This document shows, piece after piece, positions 35,931 through 48,400 of a stretch of 64,000 nucleotides of DNA. A program made the translations under genes and the position numbers. The notes beneath the pieces were generated by a model, which was given only the letters and a program-made list of their open reading frames with translations, was not told where the DNA came from and did no database searches. The stretch is from Psettodes erumei. Its lineage: Eukaryota; Chordata; Actinopteri; Pleuronectiformes; Psettodidae. The stretch lies in NCBI GenBank assembly GCA_016785225.1, contig JAFBJZ010000600.1, positions 558,001-622,000 of the forward strand, given 5' to 3'. Numbering within the stretch: position 1 is the first letter of the stretch; each line of letters begins with the position of its first letter.

Positions 35931-38900
35931 AGAATCAACAGAAGCAACGTTGATGACCTTAAGATTTAGTTTGTAACATACATGGTCTCTCTCTGGGATG
36001 ATCATGTTTGTTTGACTTGGCAGAGGTACATGAACTCTCTAAATGAAAGGTAGAAAGCCATACCAGCTTGGAAAGGGGAAAGGGGTAACAGGGAGTTCCC
36101 TTGCATAATATGATGGTGGGGATTGCTACGTGCAGTTTCGTCCCTGCTCTCTGAACACAGTATTGTTCCTTAGCCCACAGCCTGCATTCTGCCTGCACGG
36201 AGAACAAAAAGCCCACCTGAAACCTGGAGGCATAGCGGTGTAAAAAAAAAAGTTTGGCCAGCGGCTCTGGGCTGGCCCCGCAGACGTAGATATGGCGATA
36301 ATGGAGGCGCATCCAGCCATGGCCTTGCTCCCATCAGGTCAAAGCCAGCAGATAAGGAGATATTGTCAACACTGTCGTTTTATCCACCCACCACACATCT
36401 GCCCAGGCTCTCATACCACAGGGGAAGAAATAAAAGCAGCCTTGGATTTGCCTTTGTGCACAGAACTAAGCCCATTACAGTTGTCAAACAATACATGGGA
36501 AAAGAATCAGGGTGAAATAAGGCACTATCACTATCAGGACTGCACTGACAGACCACAGAGTGAGAAGCCAATTGTTCCCTGTCAGTGTTGTAAGAGTGTT
36601 TTTATTCTCATGTGTATGGGATGCCAGCTTCTATATCAGTTGTGTTCCATGTTTACAGATATTTTTAAAAAATCATTCAGCCATAAAGATGTGGCAAGTG
36701 TTGCATAACAGAACACGCAATATCACTCAGCTATAGTGTTTAGTAGGAACTGGGAAAGTCCAGCCAATAGGCCTACTCTCTCTTTATTGATGTATATCTC
36801 AATCGCAGGAACTCATTGTTCTTATCCATAGGCCTAAGAAGACAATGTGTTACCAAAGAAACCAAAACTGTAATGATAATCAACATGAAATTGTTGATAG
36901 TAATGGTTGTTACTAATAACAGTTGCATTTCAGCTCTGTGTGCCTATGAGCAATTTCCATTTACAGCTCTGATTTCAGCATTCACCAGTAAATTTATAGA
37001 AAAGTTCAGTTTATTGTCTGACACAGCATTGGTGATCCACGGTCTTAGATTTGGTAATAGATAAAGGTTTATAGGCTGAGCTTCATAACCAAATACTTTT
37101 AAATTTATTTAAATTGATCTATTGAACTGAAATGCAGGAAATGCTAGTTTCACAAACAGGGCTCACCCTTCTACAAACCAGTTTAATTGAAAGTCTGGGT
37201 CTCTTGGTGGAGTGGCTACTAATACCCTGAAACTTGGCTTAGGTTGAATTTAACCCCCAATGTCTGGCAGGATTTTCAGCCTTTACTTCTCAACCATGAA
37301 GGAGTTACCTGATCCCAGATTGATACATTTTAGTCTACCACAGTGATTTCCTTACACTTTCTGTCACACCCGCCTTTAAAAGCTGAAAATTTCCCACACC
37401 CTTTACATTTGAATATATTGTATTTGTTATTAGGTGGTAACATTACTGAGGAAGCTATTTTACTGAAAAAAGACTGAAGAACAAGCCCAGCACGTTTCTT
37501 GACCTGCATGCTTTTTTGGTGGAATTCTCCTGAGATTACCTGAGAATGAACCTTAGGCAATTTAAATTGCCACAGTCGCAAAAGCACAAGAAAAAGCAAA
37601 CAATACAATCATGAAGTTCGGAAAATGGGTTTTATTATTCCAAATGACACTTTGTATGAATAACGACAAAAAACTTTTGGATTTGCTGGTGGTTTAATTG
37701 TTCAGTTATCTAAACAGTTTAATCGGGTTGGAATGAATCCCACCATGTTAGTTTTAAGTTGGCTTTGTCGAGGCAAACCATCTCCCATCAAAGAACTTGG
37801 CACTGCCACAACCACATTCTGCACAGTGCACCTCTGCAGCAGCTCAAGTGTCAGCAGAGTTGATGGGTTACTTTTGTTAATTCATCATTCACTCAAGTGA
37901 ATTTTCCACTGTTTACTTTTGTGTGTCCTGTTAAAAATTCTATCTTCTGTGAAAAAGAGGCTAAAGAAGAACCAGATCAATTCACCCAACCTATCTTGTT
38001 TCCCCTTGCCTGACAGTCGTCACTGGTGTGGCAGACAAATAGGAAAGATGTTGTACATCCTGAAACAAGGATGGTTAGAATAACCATATAATCATTATTA
38101 CACCTGGTCATAACATTTTAATTTGTATGCATAGATGATTACCTGCCACCAATGACCCGGTTCTGCAGAGTGATGTGTTTGGTCCTTAACCAAGGTGTGA
38201 CACTGAGTTAGAACAACACTGTGATAAATTTTGTCAGAGAATTATTACGATATTTTCTGTATAAGTACCATAAATGGATTATAAAATCCTTAGTAACATC
38301 ACTTAAAGTATAAGTCACTGTGGCACTTGTACCACACCCAAGTGTCCAACTCATTGTGTTTGTTAGGTTGTCATTTCAAGGCCTCTATTAATCATATGTT
38401 TGACAGCACTACCCTCTCCAAACACTGTACAGCTACAGTACGTATATATAGTATATGAACTGTATAAGTGGAAGTGTATAATCTATTTTTTAGTTTTGAA
38501 TTATCAGCATTAACTTAATAATTCTTAGCATTTTTTTGCTTAATGACATGCATATATTGCACATATTAAATATAAAAAACAAATAAAAGTACAAAGTAAC
38601 ACGTGCACAATTTTTAAAAAAGTGATACATAGCACAATGCTGCAATGACCATTTGGTGGTGGGGTAGAGTGCGTATTACCAATATAATTCAATAAGAGTA
38701 AAATAAGAATATACGCTTCATGTTAAACTGCAACCTACAGTGACTAAAAGACTGACTAAGGTGACAACTGATGAATGCTGGGAAAATCTCAGGCAGACAG
38801 ATTATATCAGGGACCTCTTGGTGACGTTTAATGACTTCTTCCTTCCTCTCTTTCCTCCTTTGCGTGTATAATTACTCACGTTATCAGACAAGATGCATTC

Positions 38901-39299
38901 CTCCAAAAGAAGATAGACATCACTTACACAACTTTGTGGCAGACTTGTCCCTCACAATAGAAATGAAAGTGCTTTTTTTCTTAGTAGGAACATAACGTTC
39001 CCTAAAAAAAAAAAAAAAAGAACACCAACACATTCCTGGTCTTGAACTTTGGTCAACCCCCCTGTCCTCTCCCTCTGCTAAGTAAACACACCAGCTTATA
39101 ACATTAATCTCTTCTAAGAGATATACAAATGTATTTGAAACACAAACTGTATTTAAGTATTTGTTTCAAAAGGTAATCCCAATAGAAGTGGATAAATGTC
39201 ACACTTTAATAACCTCTCTCATTGAAATTGTTGAGCATTAATATAAGTCACTTATGGAGCATATGATGAAATAGACACTTTTTAGTTGCAATCAGAATA

Positions 39300-39317
39300 T
39301 GGCCAGCAGATGGCGCC
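39300..39317 (+). promoter_or_regulatory. Strong CTCF-type binding motif
   Basis: TGGCCAGCAGATGGCGCC. Bases 39303-39316 fit the vertebrate CTCF core CCASYAGRKGGCRS at every position, and the flanking TGG and final C also agree with the extended motif. The core points towards cdc42ep3. Occupancy is not shown by sequence alone. Confidence 0.6.
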
Positions 39318-40099
39318 TGAGATCCTCCTGTGGAGATGAAGTGTGGATGAGGAGCTCAGGTGGGACATTAAACATGATGTGTAACGGACTGAGATATTGC
39401 TCATTGTCATGCTCAGCATATTCTTTGCTGTGTGATACTCCAAACGAGTTTCATCACTTGTCTCTCACTGGCCTAGAAATGCCAGCTCCTTGTGGTTCAG
39501 GGCAGAATAAGCCAAAAATGAAGATAATCTGCTTTTAAACACAGTCTGCGCTTTACGTCGGCAGCTCCAGACACATTACCCAGGCTGCATTGCTATATGT
39601 CAAGGTGAGGAAAGCCTGACTCATGTCTGTTTGGATAGTTACCTTATGTCTGGTCTCCTCAGGAAGACCAAAACATGATAATTAGGTATTACCATATGCC
39701 AAACAAGCCTACTCTTACTATATGTCCAAAATATCAATGTTCATGTAAGGCCCTTTATATACACAAAAAACCCAACCCACTTAATCTACCCTCACTGTTA
39801 ATAGTGTAGTAGTACTGTTAATAATAGAAACACCTTCCATACAAATCAACTGCAACACAACCTACAACCTCCAGAATGAACATAAAGCTGAATAAACACT
39901 CCTCTAAAAGTTTCAACAAGAATGTAACATTATAACTTTCATGATGGGAGGATTTCGCAGGGCTGTTTTATTAGACTGCTTTATAGCTGCGTGTACCTAA
40001 TACACTGGCAAATGAGCGTAAACGGTTTTTCAACCATCTTTGATCTTCCATAGCATAAACCAGATGGTGGAAACTTACATAGAGCTTCAACATTTTAAA

Positions 40100-40290
40100 T
40101 AGTGTTTTTGGAAAATTCAACATGATGATGATGATGTTAGAGGAAAAACTCAGAGGACTCACGGTCTTTGAATGATGAATGTGTACACAAAGATTTATGG
40201 CAATCAATCCAGTAGTTGCTGAGATATTTTCACTGCAAAACAGTGGTCAGACAGACCAACATTGCCATCCACAGAGCAAAAGTCTTTGTC
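40100..40290 (+). repeat. Decayed interspersed repeat of percomorph type
   Basis: The succession AGAGGAAAAACTCAGAGGA, CACAAAGATTTATGGCAATC, CCAGTAGTTGCTGAGATATT and GACAGACCAACATTGCCATC follows a very common percomorph repeat with phrases such as TCATGGCAATCC, AGTTGTTGAGATATTTCA and GACCGACATTGCCATCC. The family is recalled, not searched; boundaries are approximate. No open frame. Confidence 0.6.
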
Positions 40291-42384
40291 TTGGTGAGGC
40301 GCCTTACAATGAATAGCCAAGAGAGAAACAAGCAATTCAGCACCTGTAGTAGCCCCAGGAGACAATGCTGTAGAAAATCCTTCAGCTTCAAAGAAAATCA
40401 GATTTGAGTTGGTTCTTTATTTTCTTTTGATCAATGTTTAAAGACTCCTTGGGGGAGGGGGGGGCAGTACGTGTACAGCACATAGAATTGAATACACCAG
40501 TTAAAGGAGAAATACTTTATGGCCATCCTATTTTACACACAGAAATTTCTGCTTTTAATATTCTTTCTGTCCTGATGGGAAATACAAGTAGTAATTATAC
40601 TGGGGAATTGCTGTAAGCATGGCTGATTAGCGTCTCTTACAAATGGTGAAGTTATTCTCAGTCACTCTGAAGTGACCTACAGAGGGGTCCACAATGTTCA
40701 GTAGGAGGTAGAGGTTGAACTCCTTCAGTATCCAGCAAACGGTTTGTGTTGTCTGAAACTAGTGAGGCCTTGCAGAGGCAATGGAGAAACATTTGTGTTA
40801 TTTGTAAAACGTGACAGAGAAAGTTACTGGGAGAACATTGTGAGTGTTACCTTCTGATGTGACCCATAGCAACATCCTGAAATAGTGCCCCTATGGCGGC
40901 AGACAGGCCTTTATCATCATGGTTACAATAATAAACATGTGCCGACGTATGGGCTCTGTTTTTTTCTGTTTATTTTTTTTAAACAGGAGGAAAGTCTCAC
41001 AAAATACATTGCCTGCCAATAAAGGGAAAAGGAAAAAGGAAAAATCTCTGGTGCTGCCGAATAAGATAAGAGTACAAACATGTCAACTTTTGGTGATTTA
41101 GAGTCACTGGCAACAGCTGGGTCATCTGATGCCCATAAGTCCCAAAAACTATTCAATATGCAATCAGTTAATGGAATATTACGCCATTATGAATACTCCA
41201 TCATGACTGTAAAATGTTTGCCTCTGTATTCAGAAAAAGTCTCACAGAGCTGTACCAGTACATTATTTTCGATTAAACCAAAGGCCTAGCAATGCCGAAA
41301 ACATTTTTGATGTTCTTAGTGAGTTACTTTTCTTTGAATGAATGAGGTGCCGTTTTGGATCATGGTATCCTCTTGGTACTCATGGTACATCCCATTGATT
41401 GGAGTAACTCATTCATAATAATGTCCAATCTCTTCACTTGATGTTGGCAGACACATGACCACACCACATACCAGAACTTCAGTTATGTTACCAGTAACTG
41501 TTGGGGGATTTTAATAAAATGTACACTTACATAATGTAGTTCTTACTTGGACTAGGATCATTCTAAGTTTTCACAATTTGGGTCTTGTTTTCATAGGTTT
41601 GACCATCAGTCCTGTTAGTTTGCAGATTAGGGAGTGTGGTGACATTGCTGAAAAGAAGTACAATAGTGCAAGAAACAAAAGCAGTGATAATACAGGCTGG
41701 TTCCTGATGCAATTTAGATCTTCCATGCATGCCATAGTTGTACATGAACACAACAATAGTATGTATGGTGTTGGTTTTACTGGCTGGGTTAATATATTGC
41801 TGTGATCTTGCCATAAATTCCCCAATCTTAGCATTATTGCGGTGAGCAGTGTTATCGTAAGTGATATGACAGCCAGAACAACAGCTGTAAAATCTGAGTC
41901 AGAATAAGATGGAATTACCCTTTAAACATGGGTGCTGGTGACGCTGTAGCCAACATATTGTAAACTGCAGCCGGATGTCTTTGTTTTGGCGATGCCGCAG
42001 CCCCGTAAATCAGCTAAAAAGCCATATGATGGTGAGGGGCAATGAAAAAACAAGACAAACCGTAAACAATGCGCCTCCTCCCCTCCTCGCCCAAAGCTTC
42101 AATTTCTCATGTTTTTCTCTCTCAGGCTTTATTTGTGTGGTTGCTGAGTGAAAGCCACCACAGTGGCAGAGAGGCCCAGAATAGCAGAGGGTGGGGAAGG
42201 CCAGCGGACTTGCATGTGGGCTGCTGAGCTGTGAGCTCTGTAGTGTCTCTAAACCATCCGCTGGCCGGTGGAATGGAGGCTGCTTCCTCATGCATACCAG
42301 TGGTCAGAACCGGGCCTACACACCCTCAACTATTTCTGTCCTCTTCTCTTACTCTTTTTCATTTTCTCTCTCCATCCTTCTTGT

Positions 42385-42388
<4 letters not shown>

Positions 42389-42415
<27 letters not shown>
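42389..42415. repeat. (TC)n microsatellite
   Basis: About thirteen uninterrupted TC units within a longer pyrimidine-rich stretch (42330-42420). Overlapping serine/leucine-rich open frames are artefacts of it. Confidence 0.95.
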
Positions 42416-42419
<4 letters not shown>

Positions 42420-45400
42420 CATATGCAACAGGCTTTTAGAATTACAAAATATTACGAAATGCCAGGGAAGCAAACAGGAAGATGAAAAGTAGGAAGAAAA
42501 TTGGTGTTAAGAAGGAGAATAGCTATAGTACATTCATATTGCCCTGTCCCCAAACTTCCACTCTATAAAAAGTCCTGTCTGAACAAAAACTTTGAATATC
42601 TATCTTATTCAACTCATCTATTCAACTCTATCCTATTCTACAATTTATTATCAGCTAAATAACTTTTTGGCAAATGTATTTGAATTATTTGTTCCACATG
42701 CTGTCTGTTTTGAACCATACACATTTTATTTTTGGCTGCCATGCTGTAATACAATACTAGGGACACAAGAATATTTATCTTTTTTTTTTCCCTTGTCATA
42801 AACTGCTAAGGGGAAGTAAATCCTTAAATGCAAATGGAAGAAATAACATATGCAATGGTTTCAATGGATGATGCTATTTCTGGATTTAAAAATGAAAACA
42901 GTCCGGTAAAAAGGATAAACACACCCCGTGGTGCTGTTAATCACTGTGCCGGTCATCATTGTGAAATGCACTTTTAACGATAACACTGACATTCCAGGGG
43001 CGTTACTGTTGCTGATCACACAATTATGGGCAGCTGATTAAGTCTAATTCAATGACTAATGAATGTTTAGCTACCTCGAGGCAAGGCAGTATAATCTGAA
43101 AAAAATGTGGAACATTCCTTTTGTTTGGTATCTGAGTGCCCCGGTGAACTGCACCACTGGGAAATATAAATTCAAAACAATGTAATGACAGGCTGTCCAG
43201 CTGTACAGAGAGGGGTATTGTTTTAGGGAGGCCTTAAGTTAACATTTGTTACTCTCCAGCTTTCTTTGCTGACCTAAATGTGCAGTATTCAGGAACACAA
43301 AGGACCATATGAGTGAAATATTGCCTGTTTGTCCAGATGCATTCCAGGCACCTGGTGAAGCACAAACACACAGACACTCATTGTAGAAGAATGTGTCCAC
43401 TGATCACTGTATAAAACCTAAACCGCTGCTATATCTCCCACTCAAATACCCTCACTCCCTCTATCTTCCTCTTTCTCTCACACTCACAGAACTTTATTGG
43501 TACTGGAAATATGCCAGTTCGGCCTACTGTATTTCTCTACCATGCATTACATACATGGTATTCTCTAGAGGCCCGCTGTTTATGGTTGAGTGACCTAAAT
43601 TGCCCACACTGTCAAGCCCAACACATTTCAAAGCAGAGATGTAAAGAAACGCCTTCCATCCCCCATAATGCACCTCGGTCTTGTCTTCACATCTCAGCTC
43701 AGACACTTCTGTCTGTATCTGTGGCTGAAGGCTCTGATTGACGGCTAGCCTTGGCTCCACAAAGTAAGAGATAAGCAGGCCCAGATGGGACAGGTCAGAT
43801 ATGTCTGCCCACATGATTTAGCCCTGAGTCTGGGACAGCAGAGGGGACCAGTGCCGAGCTTGAACACCCACCCCCAACCCATGTCAAATACATACCACAT
43901 GGGAGAGGTGTAGATCACCGTTTGATCTGCCCTGTGGGGGAATCAGGATATCCAGACGGGGCTGAGTGTTTCTCTCTCTTCAGCCTCTGCATGACCCAGC
44001 TACTAGGGGTAGAGAGGCTGGGACAATTTACTGTGCAGTGAATAAAATTTATGGCTGCTCATTATGCCAAGGCAGAAAGCTGATGGCTGTTTTTCTATGA
44101 CCCAGCTACCGACTGGCAAGGTTGGGAGGTAACTTAAAATTGTGCTACAGTGAAGTACAGAATTTTGAAAAATGACTATGACGAAGAACATGAGTGATGA
44201 CCCAGTAACTGAGGCAGATGGTATCATGTAAGAATTGTGTTTCTGTCTGACCTGGCTGAATGAAAGGTCAGGAGATAATATCCATTATTCTCTAGTAAAA
44301 TGTAATGGATAACATGTTGGCATCAGTGTTGACTGAGACAAAAAACCTGACTGGAGTTCAATCTGATCCTCAACAGATATCTGAAGCACAAATCCTTAAA
44401 TCTGCACCAAGTTGAGCAAATACATTACACAAGCCTTAAAGATAAGGCACATTATTTGAGCCAAACTGTAGGCGTAAGTGCATCATTTCAATCAAGTCTC
44501 GATATCTTTGTAATAGTTTAGAAGCATCTACTCTTGCAGTATCTTTCAGCTTAATTTAGGAGTTCATGCAAGATATTTTTTATCATTATGGTTTACAGTG
44601 ATGCACTGTTTTAGCCTGTGAGTTGCCTACAGTTGGGAAGAGGTCCAACTAAGATTTTTCAAACAGAAGTACAGCTTCTTTCCAAAGCTGAAGTCAAGCA
44701 GAGTGGAAATTGATTGGAATAAAAGTTTTGAGTTTAGAGACATTAATTAACAGACATTAATTAAGTGCTTAAGTAAAAGACTAAAAGTCAGAATCTCCCA
44801 GAAGTTGCATTAACTTAACTTTTAATCCAGTATATTGGTTGCTTACAGGCAACATTACATCATAACCTCAGTCAAATGATTCCAAAAGTGAGAGATCTTT
44901 GAAATATGCATTTGTCTGTTAATTACCAGCTCACTTTCCAATGAACGTCCTCTTTGATAGCCCCTGTGTTGATGCTGCACACAGTTCAAGCCTTTCACAT
45001 GATCAACTCTTTTGTGGCCTCTTGGTGCATCGGTCATTCGCACACGCTCAGTTTCAGTGCACACGCTTGGTGTCTGTACACGCTCACTGGCTCTGAATAC
45101 AATAAAGGCTGAGGTATCCCTGGTATTTGTCTAGCCCCTGCAGTAGCTCCCTTTGCCTTTGACACATGCTAGAGTTTCTGAGGAACAGGCCATTATTATA
45201 GGCCTCCGCACAATCCTCTCTGAACTAATTTCTGTGTTTGTGTTGACAAATGTGGAGTATGATGCTGTGTGTGGCCTGTATGATTGTTACATAAAGTGAA
45301 AGATAATTTTGTGAAGTTGATCAGAGGCTGAGTGGAAATGTCAGTGGACTTCATTTAGTCAGACAGAGTAACTAAAGAGGTGTCAAGGTAAAATACCAGC

Positions 45401-48400
45401 AGTGTTTTTCCCCTGTCTTTTGACAGGTTTGAACAGGTTGCCACTTGGTTAACAGTACCAGCTTTTAGACTACTATGTCAGTTTTATACTGCATTTGTGG
45501 AGGACATAGTAGTTGGGAAGTTGCTCTGTCAGTCATCAACAAATAGTTTAATTTAGTTTCTATCCTTGAAATGAATACTGTTTGGATTTCCCTGAATTTA
45601 GCTTTTTTCATCAGTCTTTCTCAGCTTCTTCCTGCAGCATCCCTCATGCAGTATAAAGGTGCATGTGGTATACAGTAGTTAAAGCTGCACTATTTCAAAT
45701 GTGTAATGTGAGACATTTGGATCGTAGTTAAAAACCAGAGAGAATTATCATCTTGGTTTGGTTTTTAATGGCCTGCAACTTAACAGTTTTGTGAAGTCAA
45801 CCTTGTCACAGCAGCTGTAACCCACAGTGCACTGCCTGCCCAACACTACAATGGCAGACAGACAATTTGGAGTTAGTGGGAGAATGTAGAGTAGCATTTA
45901 GTAGGAGTTGGTGGAAACCAAAGCAGAGCTAAAAGGAGAGTTAAATTAGATTCATATATTAAATGGCACGAGGCTTGACAAACAAATGAATGTTAATCGG
46001 CATCAGGCATTAGGAAGTTAGCCATAAAAACAATATAAGAACTTAACATATTTAGTCCTTGCTCAAGTGACAAAAAATCATTTAATGTAGCTTAAAAGTA
46101 TTTAATACTTATATGGTTTTGAAGTGAAAGTTGAATTGTGAAATTTTACAGTAATTATACCATGATAATGTGTGTAAAGGTAGAAGTGTGTTTCCCTGCT
46201 TTTAAATACAGCTCCTGCCTATAATTTAACTAAACTAATCTCATTAATCCACACCTTTAAAATATAATGCAGGAGCAACAGTGGCAACTGTGGCTATATC
46301 CAATTGAAAAGAAAAGTAAAGAAAACTTATGAAATATATTAGTTGTACACTGAGATTCATTCCCTGTTTAAAAGAATGAAATTCTCAATTTGTAATTGTT
46401 GACTCAAAAAGTAGAGCAGATGGTGTCTGGGTATCTTTAAAAATCCAGGCTCAAATCTTCCCATGCCTCTCTGCCTTTCCGTGCTCAGCACTGTTTTGGA
46501 ACCAATCATATGCTTTACTGTGGGATGCAAGCCATACACAGAGCTGCCACTAAAATGAGCAACAATGCCCGAGAAATCCTCAAGAATGCGTTTCTTATTT
46601 CAAATAACGCAATTAAGCAATTTTATAAGAAGCATGAATGCAATCAACTTAATCAAAGTGTTTCTAAGTCAGCAGCTGGAAAGCTCCAACGCCTCTAATG
46701 AACTGAGCTTTTGGAGATAATCTCACCAGATGTTACAAAATACATTTGTGTTGCTGGAAATTAAACCACACATACTTGTATCTAAAGATGATGAAAACCA
46801 GCCAGTACACACTGACTCTGATAATGTACAGTACTGCAAAACACTCCCAGAGATCATAAATACTTATTATTATCATTGGCAATATCACTTCTGCTAAATG
46901 AAATCAAAGGCATGACATTCTGTCAGTGATTTAGGACTCTTCTCCTTTGCTGATGCTTCCAGTAGCAACAAAGCATGTTTTCTTTAATGGACACAGGGAA
47001 ATTTAAAGTGTCAGCTACAAACAGAAACTGGAATGTTATTTACTGAACAAACGTTTAAGACTTTCACAAACCAAACTCGAGTAACACACGGATTCCCAGT
47101 GGACATCCAAGTAGGCATGAAGAAAAACAGGAAGTAATCAGTTGATCAGATTGGAGGCAACCCAACAACAACAGGTCTCAGTGAGGTCAACCCCCCGCCC
47201 CAAAGTTGTCCTGCAATGACCATATAATATACTCCAGGTTAAAAAAATAGAACTGAGCAGCTATTCCACCAGTATCTCACATGGTACACTGAATATTTTC
47301 CTCTTCCCCTTGTGACCCATAAGAGACATTGCTGAACCCTTTACTGTCTGGGTTGTTTCTCAATAATTGCATCCAAACATCAGTTTACTCACATTATCTC
47401 CTCACATGAAAAGTCATTATGTAACCACTGCTCTGTACATACTCCAAATTCCAACATGGTGGCACATGTTCCAGAGCCTGAAACATATTTCTAATGAGAA
47501 ACAGACTCTGTCAGGGGCCAAGAAAACAATGTGCTAAGGACACTATATGTCCAGTACACTGTGTCCCTCTAAAGATCTCTACCAGCACAACATGAGACAT
47601 CCATGGCCGATGCCGGTGCTGATATCACACAGCCAATGATGTGAGCATAGCTCAGGTTCAGGCCTTTTGCTGAACTCAGCTTGACTCAAGCTGCTCTGCT
47701 CACCCATCTATATGGGTGAGGGCAGTCTGCCAATTCTCATGGACATAATAGCGCTTCAGTTCTGGATGGAGCAGGATGTAGGCTGGTGGAAATGGACGAC
47801 CGCAAGCTGATTGCAAGAGGGTGGCCTGTGGCACAGCTACTGGAATTCCAGTGGGAAGACTCACTCCTTACCAAGTGATGTATCACTTGCTCTCTTTCCA
47901 AGGATGTGAGCCAGACATCGACACACGACTGTGGATGTGGTCAGATAGTCTAACTGTAGAAGAGAGCTTGTCTCTGCAGGGTTAAGGAAAAATCTCCCCT
48001 CAGATACTCTTACACTATCATCAGTCTGAGATGTTTAATGCATTCCAGGAGTCATTTTGTGATGAAGTGTTACATTAAGTAAAATTTATTTGCCGAACAG
48101 TCACCCTTAAAGTTTGCCCTGTTTTCGTTCCTCAGAGAGCGTGCCTCAATTTGCTGCAATCAGTTGTGGTTAAGACATGGACATCACGTCAGTGTAGGGA
48201 TGCATAACAGTAATAATAGTAGGCAATAACATTAATGAGTGAGTCTTGGCACGTTTTTTTCCATTAACAAAATGAAAGAGTCGTGCTCCTCACTACAAAT
48301 GCAGCGTGACTGTGGCTGCATTCTGGTCTTTTGCTGTCAGTGGTAAAGTGGTGAGGTTAATATCTGTGCCATATTTGTGATGATTTCTCCCACTTTGATT

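Noticed and set aside
36292..36708. 138-codon open frame with a Cys/His-rich part (YCQHCRFIHPPHICPG)
   Set aside because: Within chance expectation for 64 kb in six frames. Cys/His spacing does not match a zinc-finger family I know, and there is no gene context.
47595..47640. Phrase resembling the GCCGATACCGATGCTGATATC motif of some DNA transposons
   Set aside because: The match is short and from memory, with no terminal inverted repeats, target-site duplication or transposase remnant visible.
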